Origin: a virus
Reading direction: 5' to 3' (one strand)
DNA: 48,774 nucleotides
Virus record (IMG/VR): IMGVR_UViG_3300021475_000023
Coordinates: 1 to 48,774 of that record
Both the position numbers and the translations under genes were made by a program. Of the stretch, positions 33,228 through 43,488 are shown piece by piece (the stretch's first letter is position 1; each line of letters opens with the position of its first letter). The notes beneath the pieces were generated by a model. It saw nothing but the letters and a program-made list of their open reading frames with translations. It made no database searches and was not told the origin of the DNA.

Positions 33228-33871
33228 CCAAGACCTTTGATCTTGCTAGGTTTTTAACCCAGGGAGGAGGCGTCGGCGGCCCGGTGACGCTCGCCGCGGA
33301 TCCCTCCGTCGCCCTCGGCGCGGCGACCAAGCAGTACGTCGACGCCCATGCCGGCGGCGGTGGGATCGCCGACGCGCCCAGCGACGGCTCTTATTATAGT
33401 AGGCGCAACGCCGTCTGGGCGGTGCCGCCCGCGGGCCTCGCCGACGCGCCCAACGACACTCTATATTATGTGCGTCACGCGCTCGGCTGGGTCGCGCTCA
33501 ATTACATAGCGCTCCCGGCCGAAGTCCAGCAAGTCCCGGTCTCGTTCCCGTTCCAGGGCAAGCCGGCGACGGCTGCGGTCGTCAACGTGCCGATGCCCTG
33601 GGCGCTCACGATTCCCGCGGGCCTGGCCGGGACGGTCGTCTACGACACGACCCAGGCGACGGCGAGCGCCATGTTCACTGTCAACAAGATCTCCGGGGGT
33701 TCGACGACGGCTCTGGGAACCGTAACCATTACAACGACTTCGCACACCTCGGCGACATTGGCGGGCGCGGGCGGGTCGTTGGCGATCGGCGACGTGCTCC
33801 AGGTCGTCGCCCCGACCCAGGACGCGACCCTTGCCGACCTCGGGATCACCATCCTGGCGATGAGAATCTAA
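33224..33871 (+). CDS. Tail fibre-associated protein
   Basis: A 215-residue protein starting in an ATGA overlap. It has [12 protein letters not shown], a motif of phage tail fibres, and two copies of a 'ADAPsDxxYYxRxxxxWv' repeat (about residues 46-80), common in fibre shafts. The C-terminal 110 residues form a small beta domain ([19 protein letters not shown]). It probably trimerises on the fibre. Confidence 0.6.
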   Translation: MTKTFDLARFLTQGGGVGGPVTLAADPSVALGAATKQYVDAHAGGGGIADAPSDGSYYSRRNAVWAVPPAGLADAPNDTLYYVRHALGWVALNYIALPAEVQQVPVSFPFQGKPATAAVVNVPMPWALTIPAGLAGTVVYDTTQATASAMFTVNKISGGSTTALGTVTITTTSHTSATLAGAGGSLAIGDVLQVVAPTQDATLADLGITILAMRI

Positions 33872-34593
33872 TGCCGGCGCCCGTTGCTCATGAGACCGGC
33901 ATCGGCAATGGGACGAACGTCGCGTCTTTCACCCTGTCGTTGACCACGACGCAAACAGACTACATTCTCGTCCTGGCGATTTACAACGAGCATACCGGGA
34001 CCGCGGCGGCTACGGTGTCGTCGGTCACCAGCGCCGGCATGACCTGGGCGCTGCGCAGGAGGTCGAACAGCAGCACGACCGGCGGCTTGGAGCTGTGGTG
34101 GGCGCACGGCGCAGCGGCGCTTTCCGGCTATATCATCACCGTGAATATGGCCGGCGCTTACGACGACGCCTGCGCTTGCGTCGTCGTCGTCTCCGGGTGC
34201 AGCCCGTCTACGCCGTTCGACGCCAACGCCGGCCTTCCGGCCAGATTGTCTGCGCCGACAGCGACTTGGACGCCGTCGTTCACCGCCATAAACACCTCCA
34301 GCGCCAATGACTTATTGCTCTTTCTTATTGGGACAGTTTCGGGGGCGTACACCATCGTTGCGTCTGGCTTTTCCCTCTTGGTCAGCACCGGCAACCCCGG
34401 GGGCGCCTGGACGGCCAACAACACGATCGCCGGGCAGACGGTCGGCGCGCTTCAGGTCAATGCGACCTATACCTGGGGTGGCGCGCTGACCAACGGCTTC
34501 GGGACGGCGAGCTGCGGCGAGGCGATCTTCGACGCGCTCACCGGGGCGGCGCCGCCTTCGACTGCGCAGGCGCGTGTGATGGTGATGGCATGA
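33871..34593 (+). CDS. Beta-rich tail appendage protein
   Basis: A 240-residue Thr/Ser/Ala/Gly-rich protein beginning in a TAATG overlap. Alternating hydrophobic strands (YILVLAIYNEHTG, ACACVVVVSGC, DLLLFLIGTVSG) suggest a jelly-roll-like domain such as those in fibre tips. No specific family is recognised. It overlaps the following fibre gene by ATGA. Confidence 0.5.
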   Translation: MPAPVAHETGIGNGTNVASFTLSLTTTQTDYILVLAIYNEHTGTAAATVSSVTSAGMTWALRRRSNSSTTGGLELWWAHGAAALSGYIITVNMAGAYDDACACVVVVSGCSPSTPFDANAGLPARLSAPTATWTPSFTAINTSSANDLLLFLIGTVSGAYTIVASGFSLLVSTGNPGGAWTANNTIAGQTVGALQVNATYTWGGALTNGFGTASCGEAIFDALTGAAPPSTAQARVMVMA

Positions 34594-36056
34594 CCGTAAA
34601 CCGCATCCAGACGATCCGCTCCAACTCGGCCGGCGCCCGCCCTGCGGCGGGTTCGAACCTCCCCGGCGTGCTCTATTCCAATTGGCCCGACCGGCAAATT
34701 GGTGTCCTCGACAGCGGCAAAAACCCTATTGATCTCCTCGCTGTACGGGTGTTCTCGACTACGGCGGTTTACGCCGTCGGGGCCTATGTCGTCCAGGGCG
34801 GGTTCCTCTATCGCGCCAACGCCGCCGCCGGGCCAGGGGCGTTCGTCCCCGCCCAGTGGGACAAAGTCCAGACCACAGTCGATATTACTGGGGCTTATCT
34901 CCCCATAGGCGGGGGAACTCTCACCGGCCCGCTCGGGATAATCATCGCGCCCCCCGCCGGGACGACCAACGCCCTCGTCACCACCGCCCCGGTCACGTCG
35001 GGCACCTTCGTGTTCAATGCTTACGCCGCCCCCGGCGGAACCGGGTGGAAGGCGCTCGGCGCCGGCCGGGCGGGGTTCGTTGGCTACGACGTGTCTGCCG
35101 GGCAGTTCGATTTCTACACCACGGCGAGTGTAGGAGCCAACGCGGGCGTGACCCCCGCCGTCGTCGCTACGATCGACAGCGCAGGTACGCTCAACGCCTA
35201 CGGAAATTTGATTGCCCACGCCACGACTTATCCCTCTTACAACAACGCTACGGATTTTCTTCTCAATGCCTCGTCGACCCTGCGTTATCTCCAGTGGGGG
35301 TCGAATTGGTACGACGGCTGGAACCCGGCCAATGGACTGCGCAACTGGGCGGGGTTCGACGGGACCAACGCCTATAACTGCATGCTGCTCGACGGCGCCG
35401 GCAACCTCGTCGTGCGCGGCTCGGTCAACGCCGGCGGCCCGGTAGTCGCGTCGGGCGCGTTGGCGGGTTCTCAGGTCTCGGTGACCGGCTCGGTCACCGG
35501 CCAGGACATCACCGCCTCGCGCAATATGAACGCTTCCGGCGCGCTCGGAGTCAATGGAAACACCAGCATCGGCGGCGCTCTTGGCGTCACCGGGCCAGTT
35601 AATTTCGCCAGCGCCCTCGGGGTCGCAGGCAACGCGCAAGTCAACGGCAGCGCGACCGTCCTCGGCAACCTTACGGTCAACGGCTCCTTCACTGTCGGGT
35701 CGTTCACTTTGTCGACCCTCACCTCGAACACCATCTATTACAATTACCTGATCTCGGACACTTTCTATGGGCACCAGTACGCCTTCGGGTGGAACGGCGT
35801 AGGCACCCGGCACCGCGTCGACGCCACCGACGAGGGTTATCTTGTCCGTTCCGAGAACATGTACGAGATGCAATTCACCGGGTCGGCGGTAGTGGGTTCA
35901 CGCGACGGCGGGACGTTCTACTGGCCCGCCTACGCCGCCGCGACCCGCGAGGAGGCCGAGGCGAAGGCCGAAGCCGCTGTCGCCGTGATCGAGGATCTCA
36001 AGCGTCAGGTCGAGGTGTTGACCCAGCGCCTCGCCGCCCTGGAGGCGCGCTCGTGA
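34590..36056 (+). CDS. Tail fibre protein with C-terminal coiled coil
   Basis: A 488-residue protein. The N-terminus has a carbohydrate-binding-like 'YAVGAYVVQGGFLYRANAAAGPGAF' element (about 65-90), then GAYLPIGGGTLTGPL, a shaft motif also present at 38770. The middle contains a regular series of short repeats around residues 295-375 (SGALGVNGNTSIGGALGVTG, ASALGVAGNAQVNGSATVLGN), suggesting a beta-helix shaft. The last 30 residues (EAEAKAEAAVAVIEDLKRQVEVLTQRLAALEA) are a trimeric coiled coil. Confidence 0.7.
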   Translation: MTVNRIQTIRSNSAGARPAAGSNLPGVLYSNWPDRQIGVLDSGKNPIDLLAVRVFSTTAVYAVGAYVVQGGFLYRANAAAGPGAFVPAQWDKVQTTVDITGAYLPIGGGTLTGPLGIIIAPPAGTTNALVTTAPVTSGTFVFNAYAAPGGTGWKALGAGRAGFVGYDVSAGQFDFYTTASVGANAGVTPAVVATIDSAGTLNAYGNLIAHATTYPSYNNATDFLLNASSTLRYLQWGSNWYDGWNPANGLRNWAGFDGTNAYNCMLLDGAGNLVVRGSVNAGGPVVASGALAGSQVSVTGSVTGQDITASRNMNASGALGVNGNTSIGGALGVTGPVNFASALGVAGNAQVNGSATVLGNLTVNGSFTVGSFTLSTLTSNTIYYNYLISDTFYGHQYAFGWNGVGTRHRVDATDEGYLVRSENMYEMQFTGSAVVGSRDGGTFYWPAYAAATREEAEAKAEAAVAVIEDLKRQVEVLTQRLAALEARS

Positions 36057-36550
36057 GAGAACCCCCCGCCAAGCTGCGCCTTTCCGACGAGGGCTACGAC
36101 GTCCTCGCCGACCGCGAAGGCCTGGAGCTTACCGCGTATAAAGACACGCAGGGTGTCTGGACGATCGGCCTCGGCCACACCGGCGCAGCCGGTCCCCCCG
36201 AGGTCGTCGAGGGCATGACGATCACCGAGGCGGAGGCGCAGTCGATCTTCCGGCTGGACGCCACGCACTTCCGCGAGGAGTGTGTCGGCATGGTGAAAAC
36301 CCCCCTCGAGCAGTGGGAGTTCGACGCGACGGCGTCGTTCATCTTCAATATCGGCTCGACCCAGTTCTCGACCTCGACCTTCCTCGAACGCCTCAACCAG
36401 GGCGACTATGCCGGCGCGGCGGAAGCCCTTTTGTGGTGGGACAAGCCCCCGGAAATCATCCCGCGTCGTCGTGGAGAATACGTGCAGTTCACCGAAGGGA
36501 TCTACGCCGCCCGCGTCGACGACGAAGCCTGGGGAGACATGACGACGTGA
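36053..36550 (+). CDS. Endolysin, T4-type lysozyme (GH24)
   Basis: A 165-residue enzyme starting with GTG in a GTGA overlap, with GGAGG 7 bases upstream. The GH24 catalytic triad spacing is intact: E22, D31 and T37 in EGLELTAYKDTQGVWTIGLGHT (cited by position). No signal sequence or membrane anchor is seen, so it needs a holin. The two small membrane proteins directly downstream provide candidates. It cleaves the glycan strands of peptidoglycan. Confidence 0.9.
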   Translation: MREPPAKLRLSDEGYDVLADREGLELTAYKDTQGVWTIGLGHTGAAGPPEVVEGMTITEAEAQSIFRLDATHFREECVGMVKTPLEQWEFDATASFIFNIGSTQFSTSTFLERLNQGDYAGAAEALLWWDKPPEIIPRRRGEYVQFTEGIYAARVDDEAWGDMTT

Positions 36551-36729
36551 CGCTGGGAAGCTCGGCCAACGAAGCGATCAGAGGGCTCTCGGCGCAGCCG
36601 ATGCTACTCCTGATTGCAATCCTGAACGTGACGATGGTCGGCGGACTAATCTATGTCGCCCGATCCCAGCAAGAAGAACGAGCGGTTTTGACTGCGCAGA
36701 TCTTTGCCAACTGCAAGGGGGGTCCGTGA
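36547..36729 (+). CDS. Single-span membrane protein of the lysis cassette
   Basis: A 60-residue protein starting with GTG (GTGA overlap with the endolysin). One membrane span (about 19-39, MLLLIAILNVTMVGGLIYVA) is followed by a helix (RSQQEERAVLTAQIFANC) with a Cys near the end. This layout fits an inner-membrane spanin-like or holin-like protein. No separate outer-membrane spanin is seen. Confidence 0.6.
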   Translation: MTLGSSANEAIRGLSAQPMLLLIAILNVTMVGGLIYVARSQQEERAVLTAQIFANCKGGP

Positions 36730-36899
36730 TGCCGAAAGGACTCTTATTCTGGGTGATTTGGGTCATTTGCGTGGTGATCTGGCTCGGGGCGATCAACGGC
36801 CTCGGCGGCCCTTACAGTCACCTCGCGGGCGGCGGCGTGGTCGAGTTTGTTCTGTTCGCCCTGCTGGGTTGGGGCATCTTCGGCCCCCCGATCCAGTGA
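36729..36899 (+). CDS. Small two-span membrane protein, holin candidate
   Basis: A 56-residue protein whose ATG overlaps the previous stop (TGATG). Two hydrophobic segments (LLFWVIWVICVVIWLGAI at 5-22 and VEFVLFALLGWGIFG at 38-52) are separated by a Gly-rich turn, as in class II holins. Its position directly after the endolysin and the single-span protein supports a lysis role. Confidence 0.6.
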   Translation: MPKGLLFWVIWVICVVIWLGAINGLGGPYSHLAGGGVVEFVLFALLGWGIFGPPIQ

Positions 36900-36927
36900 A
36901 TCTGAAGCCGAAGAAGGAGGTTCGACA

Positions 36928-37356
36928 ATGGCTCTTATTCCCGGCGGCGGCGGCGCGCCCCCCGGCCCCCCGCCTCCCGGCGGCCCCGGAGGCGGCATCT
37001 CCGGTCTCCTCGCCAATCTTGCGGCTTCGCATGGCGCGCCCGCCAGCTTGACCATGCATCCCGGCATGACCGGCGGGGGCGGCGGAATGCCACCCATGGG
37101 GGGAGGTGGAGCCGGACCCCCCGCTATGCCCCCGATCGCCGGCCCGGGCGGCGCGCCGTCTCTTCCCCCGATGGGCGCGGGCCCACCGATGGGAGGCCCG
37201 CCGGGCTTAGGCGCTCCTCCCCCTTCCCCGGGGATGCGCCCGCCCGGCGCAGGCGCTCCGGGCATACGCCCGCCGCGCCCGAAAGCCCCAGGCGGCAAGC
37301 GCCCGCCAGCCCGAGGCCGGGGCAGGATCAAGTCAACGCCCGTCCGCGTCTCTTAA
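36928..37356 (+). CDS. Gly/Pro/Met-rich low-complexity protein
   Basis: A 142-residue protein with a perfect ribosome site (AAGGAGG) before ATG at 36928. The only ordered-looking part is GGISGLLANLAASHGAPASLTMHPG (about 22-46). The rest is Gly/Pro/Met repeats ending in a basic tail (PRPKAPGGKRPPARGRGRIK). It resembles the low-complexity protein at 8964 in style. The function is unknown; the strong translation signal argues that it is made. Confidence 0.5.
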   Translation: MALIPGGGGAPPGPPPPGGPGGGISGLLANLAASHGAPASLTMHPGMTGGGGGMPPMGGGGAGPPAMPPIAGPGGAPSLPPMGAGPPMGGPPGLGAPPPSPGMRPPGAGAPGIRPPRPKAPGGKRPPARGRGRIKSTPVRVS

Positions 37357-37369
37357 GGAGTGCTCCAAC

Positions 37370-37786
37370 ATGGTCAGCCCGACTTCCTACGCATGGGCCA
37401 AGATCCTGCCCTATGGGGTCAGCGTCGACGAGACGTTTGGCGTGCCGACGCCCGGCTTCGACGACCCGGCCGGGTACGACACGCCCAATGCGCAAGTCGT
37501 CTATAAGGACAGAGTGCTCCAGCCCGAACAGTTCGTGTTGACGTGGGCGGCGGACTTTTCGTTCGCCGACCTCGAGAACAAGGACGAAGAGACGACCTGG
37601 GTGCAGGGAAACACGATCTACGTCACGGTCGCAGCCCTTCCCCCCGCCGACATCAAGGCGCTCGCCAACCAGGTCGCGGCGCAAGAAGAAGAGATCAATG
37701 TCTTGAAGACGCAAGTCGGGGATCTTCAGACACAAGTCGGGGATCTCCAGACACGGGTGACGGCGTTGGAAACCGCCGCGCCTTAA
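37370..37786 (+). CDS. Short fibre protein, paralogue of the next gene's N-terminus
   Basis: A 138-residue protein. Residues 1-90 match the start of the following gene: [11 protein letters not shown] versus [30 protein letters not shown] versus [19 protein letters not shown], and [10 protein letters not shown] versus [10 protein letters not shown]. The last 45 residues are a coiled coil with a repeated TQVGDLQ heptad. It looks like a duplicated virion-attachment domain without shaft or tip, perhaps a co-assembling or anchoring subunit. Confidence 0.65.
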   Translation: MVSPTSYAWAKILPYGVSVDETFGVPTPGFDDPAGYDTPNAQVVYKDRVLQPEQFVLTWAADFSFADLENKDEETTWVQGNTIYVTVAALPPADIKALANQVAAQEEEINVLKTQVGDLQTQVGDLQTRVTALETAAP

Positions 37787-37799
37787 GGGGAGTTCGACC

Positions 37800-39572
37800 G
37801 TGCCTGAACCCTCTTCATATGCGTGGGCGACGATCCTCACCGCCGCCGTGCCGATCGGCGCGACGGCGACGATCAAGACGCCCGGGTTCGCCAACCCGGC
37901 GAGCTATGACACCCCGAACGCGAGGGTCGTCTACGGCGGCGAGGTGCTTCCAACCGCCGAGTTCACCGCGACCTGGGCGGGGGACTGGTCGAGCGTCGCC
38001 GTCCTGAACAAGTCCGACGAGAACTGGCCGCCGTCGGACTTTCTCGCGATCGCGGTGGCGGGCTTGCCGGTCGATATGAGCAATATCGAGCAGAGTCTCA
38101 CCGATCTCACTACCAGGACAGCCGTGCTGGAGACCGGGCAGACCGCCCAGGACAACGAGATCGCCGACCTCGACAGTCGGGTCGACGCGCTCGAGGCGGG
38201 CGAGGGCGCCGTGGGGCCCGCGGGGCCGGAAGGGCCGGAAGGGCCGCAAGGACCGATGGGACCGACGGGGGCCGCGGGCGCGCCCGGCGTCCCGGGCGCG
38301 AACGGAAGCACCGGCCCGGCGGGCCCGACCGGCGCGACCGGCGCCACCGGGCCGGCGGGTTCGACCGGGCCGCAAGGGTCTCAGGGCGCCACGGGCGCGA
38401 CCGGATCGACGGGCGCAACGGGTCCGGTGGGGCCAAGCGCGGTCTCGACCCAGGCGGGCAATCTCGCGGTTCTCGGCTCCGACAACCTGATCTTCGTCGG
38501 GACAGACACGACCCGCTACGCGGCGTCGAACCCCGCCGGGTACCAAACGGCCGCTCAAGTGTCTGCGTCGCTTGGACCCTATGCGCTGACGACGAACGTT
38601 CCGGTCGCGGCCTCGACGCCGCCGGTAATGTCGGGAACCGCCGCGGTCGGGGCCGGGACGACCTGGGCAAGAGCCGATCACGTTCACCCGAGCGACACCT
38701 CGCGCTACGCCGCGACCAATCCCTCGGGTTACCAGACGGCGGCGCAAGTCACTGCGGCGCTCGGTTCTTATCTGCCGCTCGCCGGCGGGACGCTGACTGG
38801 CGCGCTCAATGGAACGACGGTGACGACGACGGGTACGATTAGTATCGCCCCAGCTTCGGGTGGGGCTAATCTCATCCTCAACGTCGCGGCCGTGGCTAAT
38901 AGAAACATTCAGGCGCAGACCGCCGGGTCGGCTCGCTGGACATTGCAACTCGGTAACAGCACGGCCGAGGGGGCCGGCAACGCCGGCAGCGATTTTCAAC
39001 TTAATTCATACAACAATTCCGGCGTGCTGATAGGTACATCGCTCTCGATCAACCGCGCCACCAGCAATGCGACTTTTGGCGGGACGGTCAGCGTGGCCGG
39101 GATTGGCATTCAATACACTGGCTATGCGACCAACTATATCGGATGGGCGTGGCTCAATTCGAGCGGCCTAAAATTGTTCGGCTATGTAGACAACGTTCAG
39201 CAGGGATATCTGACCTTCACTTCCGACTACCGCATCAAGAAGGATGTCGCGGACCTGCCTTCAATGTGGGAGCGGGCGAAGGCGCTGCGCCCGATCAGCT
39301 ACACGCACAAGGAGTTTACGCCGCCGGGGTTGGCGAACAAGGAAGACGGGAGCCCTCCCGATCCTATGTTCGTTGACGACGACGATGAAAATTGGGGTTT
39401 TCTCGCTCATGAACTGCAAGAGACGCTGATCCCCACGGCGGCGAGTTGCGCCAAGGACGAACCCGACAAAATTCAGTCGCCCAACCCGTGGACGGTGATC
39501 GCCACGCTGACCAAAGCGCTGCAGGAAGCTATGGCGCGCATCGAGGCGCTGGAAATGGCCGCCAGGCGCTGA
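37800..39572 (+). CDS. Collagen-like tail fibre with S74 chaperone domain
   Basis: A 590-residue fibre starting with GTG at 37800. Residues 1-90 are an attachment domain shared with the preceding gene, followed by a coiled coil (95-133). A collagen-like Gly-X-Y shaft follows (139-212, rich in GPE, GPT, GAT). Next come two copies of 'RYAA(S/T)NP(A/S)GYQTAAQV' and a '[15 protein letters not shown]' motif. The C-terminus from residue 475 ([21 protein letters not shown], final coiled coil) is an intramolecular chaperone of the peptidase S74 type, which helps trimerisation and often cleaves itself off before the Ser-Asp. This is probably the receptor-binding fibre. Confidence 0.85.
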   Translation: MPEPSSYAWATILTAAVPIGATATIKTPGFANPASYDTPNARVVYGGEVLPTAEFTATWAGDWSSVAVLNKSDENWPPSDFLAIAVAGLPVDMSNIEQSLTDLTTRTAVLETGQTAQDNEIADLDSRVDALEAGEGAVGPAGPEGPEGPQGPMGPTGAAGAPGVPGANGSTGPAGPTGATGATGPAGSTGPQGSQGATGATGSTGATGPVGPSAVSTQAGNLAVLGSDNLIFVGTDTTRYAASNPAGYQTAAQVSASLGPYALTTNVPVAASTPPVMSGTAAVGAGTTWARADHVHPSDTSRYAATNPSGYQTAAQVTAALGSYLPLAGGTLTGALNGTTVTTTGTISIAPASGGANLILNVAAVANRNIQAQTAGSARWTLQLGNSTAEGAGNAGSDFQLNSYNNSGVLIGTSLSINRATSNATFGGTVSVAGIGIQYTGYATNYIGWAWLNSSGLKLFGYVDNVQQGYLTFTSDYRIKKDVADLPSMWERAKALRPISYTHKEFTPPGLANKEDGSPPDPMFVDDDDENWGFLAHELQETLIPTAASCAKDEPDKIQSPNPWTVIATLTKALQEAMARIEALEMAARR

Positions 39573-39574
39573 AA

Positions 39575-41140
39575 ATGGCTGAAAACGAGCTAAAAACCCT
39601 CCTTCAGCGACGAAAAGCGGCGCTTCTCGCCCGCGACGACGTGATCGCGTTCGCCAAGTACATGATGCCGGTCCCAGACACGCCCGACGACGTCAATGCG
39701 TCGCTCTATCGGCCGGCAAAACACCACTTGGTGCTCGGCGCAGCCCTGGAAGAAGTCGAAAAAGGAGTTTTTAAGCGCCTTCAGGTGTCGATGCCTCCTC
39801 GCCACGGCAAGACCAAGCTCTCGAGCCACATGTTTCCCGCCTGGTACGTCGGCCGCCACCCGGAAAAGTCGATTATCGTCGCGACATACTCCGAAAAATT
39901 CGCCTGGGACCACGGCAGAGCTGTCCGCGACATCATCGAGAACCCGCTTTATCGCCAAATTTTCCCCGCGACATGCCTGAAAGCCGGTTCGGCGTCGATG
40001 GATCGCCTCGAGACCGAGCAGGGGGGTATTTTGTTCTTTCTCGGTCGTGGTTCGGGCGTCACCGGCCGCGGCGCCGACGTGATTCTCCTCGACGACCCGA
40101 CCAAAGACCGAAAAGAGGCCGATAGCCCGACGATTCGCGAAGATCTATGGAAATGGTATACGCAAGTTCTCCAGACACGCCTGATGACCAAGGGGGGAGC
40201 GATTATCCTCATCCAGACACGCTGGACCGAGGACGACATGGTCGGGCGGCTCACCGATCCGATGAACCCCTGTTACTCCGAGAGCGAAGCCAAGAAATGG
40301 CGGGTGATCGACATGCCGGCGATCGCCGGGCCAAAAGACGTTTTGGGCCGCAAAGAGGGCCAGGCGCTGTGGCCCGAGCGGTTCGATAGAGAGTATCTGG
40401 ACAATCTCCGTGAGACCGATATCCGCGGCTTTCAGGCGCTCTACCAGGGTAAACCCACCCCGGACGAGGGGAGCTTCTTCAAGGCGGTGTCGCTGCGCAC
40501 CTACGATCGTATGCGGGTGTTGCCGCCCAAGGAGAAACTGAGGTTCTACGGCGCGTCCGATCACGCCGTGAGCCTGGAGCAGGGCCGCGACAAGACTTGT
40601 TTAATGATCATCGGGGTCGACGACCGCGACGACATCTGGGTGCAGCCCGATATCTTTTGGCAACAAGCAGACACCAACACCGTGGTCGAGCGCATGGTGG
40701 CGATGATGGAGGTCTATCAGCCCTTATTTTGGTGGGCCGAGAAGGGGCACATCTCGAAGTCGATCGGGCCCTTTTTGCGCAAGCGCATGCTGGAAAAGCG
40801 CGTGTTCGTCACCCTCGACGAAATCACCCCCGTCGCCGACAAACAGACACGGGCGCAGAGCATCCAGGCGCGAATGTCGATGCTGAAAGTGAGCTTTCCC
40901 GGGTTCACCCGGTGGTGGCCCGAGGCGCACGACCAGATGCTCAAGTTTCCCCAGGGGGTTCACGACGACTTCGTCGACACGCTCTCCCTCTTTGGTATTG
41001 GCCTCTATCGCCAGCGCGGGCGACGCCTCCCGCCGAAAGAGGACAAGACGGCGAAATTCGGCACTTTCGCCTGGGTGATCGAGGACGCTGCGCGTGAGCG
41101 CAAGCGCGAAAAATCTAACTTGACCACAGGCGGGTGGTGA
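39575..41140 (+). CDS. terL: Terminase large subunit
   Basis: A 521-residue protein. ATPase motifs are SMPPRHGKT (72-80, Walker A) and VILLDDP (169-175, Walker B, DD at 173-174), followed by IQTRWTEDDMVGRL. The C-terminal RNase H-like nuclease has YGASDHAVS, LMIIGVD and GVHDDFVDTLSL. The motor pumps DNA into the prohead and cuts concatemers. I took ATG at 39575, two bases after the fibre stop, although the ribosome site is weak. Five CAGACAC motifs lie inside it. Confidence 0.9.
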   Translation: MAENELKTLLQRRKAALLARDDVIAFAKYMMPVPDTPDDVNASLYRPAKHHLVLGAALEEVEKGVFKRLQVSMPPRHGKTKLSSHMFPAWYVGRHPEKSIIVATYSEKFAWDHGRAVRDIIENPLYRQIFPATCLKAGSASMDRLETEQGGILFFLGRGSGVTGRGADVILLDDPTKDRKEADSPTIREDLWKWYTQVLQTRLMTKGGAIILIQTRWTEDDMVGRLTDPMNPCYSESEAKKWRVIDMPAIAGPKDVLGRKEGQALWPERFDREYLDNLRETDIRGFQALYQGKPTPDEGSFFKAVSLRTYDRMRVLPPKEKLRFYGASDHAVSLEQGRDKTCLMIIGVDDRDDIWVQPDIFWQQADTNTVVERMVAMMEVYQPLFWWAEKGHISKSIGPFLRKRMLEKRVFVTLDEITPVADKQTRAQSIQARMSMLKVSFPGFTRWWPEAHDQMLKFPQGVHDDFVDTLSLFGIGLYRQRGRRLPPKEDKTAKFGTFAWVIEDAARERKREKSNLTTGGW

Positions 41141-41142
41141 CG

Positions 41143-43422
41143 ATGGCGCTCGAAGACCTCGACCCGCTCGCGCAAGCCTACGCCGACGCGCCCACCGTCC
41201 CGCTCGAAACCCTGTTCGGGCTCGAAAAGCAAAGCGAAGACCTGATCGACCGCGACCGGCCCGACCCGCCCGAACCGCGCAAGGAACTGGTGTCGCAATG
41301 GTCGGGCAAGATCAAGCGCGCCAAGAAATATTGGGAACCCGTGTTCAACCGGATGAAGGCCGACCAGGACTTCGCCGCCGGCTATCAGTGGTCGAAAGAG
41401 GAAAAAGACGATCGCTACGTCGCCAATCTGACCCTGCGCATCATCGCCCAGCGGGTTGCTTTCTTCTACGCCAAGAACCCCAAGTTCGACGTCCACCGGC
41501 GCGCCCGCATCATGAACACCGTGTGGGACGGCGACCAGTCGACGCTGATGGCGCTGCAAGCCAGCGCCGGGCAAGTATCACAACAAGTGGCGATGGGCGT
41601 CATGGACCCGATGGCCGCGCAGCAAGCGCAACAAGCAGCGATGCCGATCATTCAGGATGCGGCCCGGGTGAAGCAACAAGAAGAGCAACTGGGCAAGATC
41701 GGGAAGACACTGGAGCTTCTTTTTCGCGCCAACATCGAAGGCGCGACCCACGACTTCAAGTCGATGATGAAGATGACGGTGCGCCGGGCGTCGACCACGG
41801 GCGTTGGCTACGTCAAAGTCGGCTTCGAGCGGGTGATGCAGAAGAAGCCCGACATCGAGCAGCGGATCGCCGATATTTCGAACAGACTCTCGACGCTGGA
41901 GCGCATCAGCGCCGACCTCCACGACGACCAGACCGACGAGAACGGGCCCGAGGCCGAGCAATTACGGTTGATGCTCAACGACCTCAAGAGCCAGATGCAG
42001 GTCGTAGTCCGTGAGGGCCTGACCTTCGACTACCCAATGTCCACGTCCATCGTCCCCGATCCGAAGCTCATATCGCTGCGGGAGTTCTTGGGCGCCGACT
42101 GGGTCGCCGAGGAGTACATCCTCTCGCCGAATGACGTTAAGGAGATCTACGAGGTCGACGTCGGCAAGTCCTACAACGCCTATAAGGGCGTCGATGACGC
42201 AGTCACGGTGACTTCGAGACACGGGTTCGTCGTACTTCAGGACAAAACCTCCAAGACCGAAGTGCGCGAGGGAAACGACGGTCGCTCGTGCTGTGTCTGG
42301 GAAGTCTACAACCGCAAAGATGGACTCGTCTATACACTCTGTGACGGGTACCCCGATTTCCTGCGCGAACCTGCTTCGCCCGAGGTCTACACCGATCGTT
42401 TTTGGCCGTGGTGGCCGTTGACACTCAACGAGACCGACCACGAAACCATGGTCTTTCCGCCGTCGGACGTGAAGCTCATTCGTGACATGCAGATGGACTA
42501 CAACCGCGGCCGGCAGGGCATCCGCGAACACCGTCGTGCGGCGCGCCCAAAGACCGTCGTCGCCGCCGGCATGGTCGACCAGGAAGATTTAGAGAAACTT
42601 TCGAACCACCCCGACAACGCCATCATTGAACTCAATGGGCTCCAGCCCGGCCAGAAGGTCGAGGATCTTCTTCAAGCTTTTCGCGGGCCTCCGATCGATC
42701 CCAACCTGTACGAAGTCGAGCAGACTTTCACCGACATGATGCGCGTGTCTGGCATCCAAGACGCCAACATCGGGGCTACGGGGGGTTCTCCTTCGGCCAC
42801 GCAATCCAACATCGCCGAGGCTTCACGAGCTACGGCCATGGGCTCCAATATCGACGACATCGACGATCTCTTGACCGGGATCGCCCGGTCGGGATCGCAG
42901 ATCCTGCTCCAGGAGTGTTCGGTAGACACCGTCAAGCGGATCGTGGGCGAAGGCGCGGTGTGGCCAGATCTTTCGCGTCAACAAATCGCCGACGAAGTCT
43001 GGCTTCAGATCGAGGCGGGCTCGACTGGGCGCCCCAACCAGGCGCAGGAGATCGCCAACGCCGAGCGGCTCTTTCCCCTTCTCCTCCAGATCCCCGGGAT
43101 CAAGCCCGAGTGGCTGGCGAAAGAACTGATCAAGAGGCTCGACGACAAGCTCGACATCACCAACGCCTTCCAGTCGATGCTGCCTTCGATCATCGCCATG
43201 AACGGTATGGCCTCGCGCCTCGCAGCGGGGCCAGAAGGCCCCGGCGGGCCAATGGACATGCCGGGCGCGGGACCGGCGCAGGGGCCCGCCGGAGTTGCCA
43301 ACGCGCCGCAAGGCGCTCCTCCGGGCGCTCAAAGGCCAGGCGACCAGACCGGGCGACCTCCCCCTCCCAATCCCATGCCGGGGCCTGGCGCGCCTCCTCC
43401 CGGAGGTCACCCCATTGCGTAA
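41143..43422 (+). CDS. Portal protein (P22 gp1-like)
   Basis: About 759 residues from ATG at 41143; two GTG codons at 41134 and 41137 could add up to 3 residues and the second overlaps the terminase stop. It has the P22-type portal features DQDFAAGYQW, RYVANLTLRIIAQRVAFFYAKNP-like sequence (about 90-115), RQGIREHRRAARPK near 460, and a long C-terminal helical part. The last 60 residues are Gly/Pro-rich and probably disordered. It forms the 12-fold vertex through which DNA passes. Confidence 0.85.
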   Translation: MALEDLDPLAQAYADAPTVPLETLFGLEKQSEDLIDRDRPDPPEPRKELVSQWSGKIKRAKKYWEPVFNRMKADQDFAAGYQWSKEEKDDRYVANLTLRIIAQRVAFFYAKNPKFDVHRRARIMNTVWDGDQSTLMALQASAGQVSQQVAMGVMDPMAAQQAQQAAMPIIQDAARVKQQEEQLGKIGKTLELLFRANIEGATHDFKSMMKMTVRRASTTGVGYVKVGFERVMQKKPDIEQRIADISNRLSTLERISADLHDDQTDENGPEAEQLRLMLNDLKSQMQVVVREGLTFDYPMSTSIVPDPKLISLREFLGADWVAEEYILSPNDVKEIYEVDVGKSYNAYKGVDDAVTVTSRHGFVVLQDKTSKTEVREGNDGRSCCVWEVYNRKDGLVYTLCDGYPDFLREPASPEVYTDRFWPWWPLTLNETDHETMVFPPSDVKLIRDMQMDYNRGRQGIREHRRAARPKTVVAAGMVDQEDLEKLSNHPDNAIIELNGLQPGQKVEDLLQAFRGPPIDPNLYEVEQTFTDMMRVSGIQDANIGATGGSPSATQSNIAEASRATAMGSNIDDIDDLLTGIARSGSQILLQECSVDTVKRIVGEGAVWPDLSRQQIADEVWLQIEAGSTGRPNQAQEIANAERLFPLLLQIPGIKPEWLAKELIKRLDDKLDITNAFQSMLPSIIAMNGMASRLAAGPEGPGGPMDMPGAGPAQGPAGVANAPQGAPPGAQRPGDQTGRPPPPNPMPGPGAPPPGGHPIA

Positions 43423-43488
43423 GCCTCGTCTCCAGCGTACTAAACACAGACACGGGGTTCCCGCGCCTCGCGGAGACCGTGACGTTTA

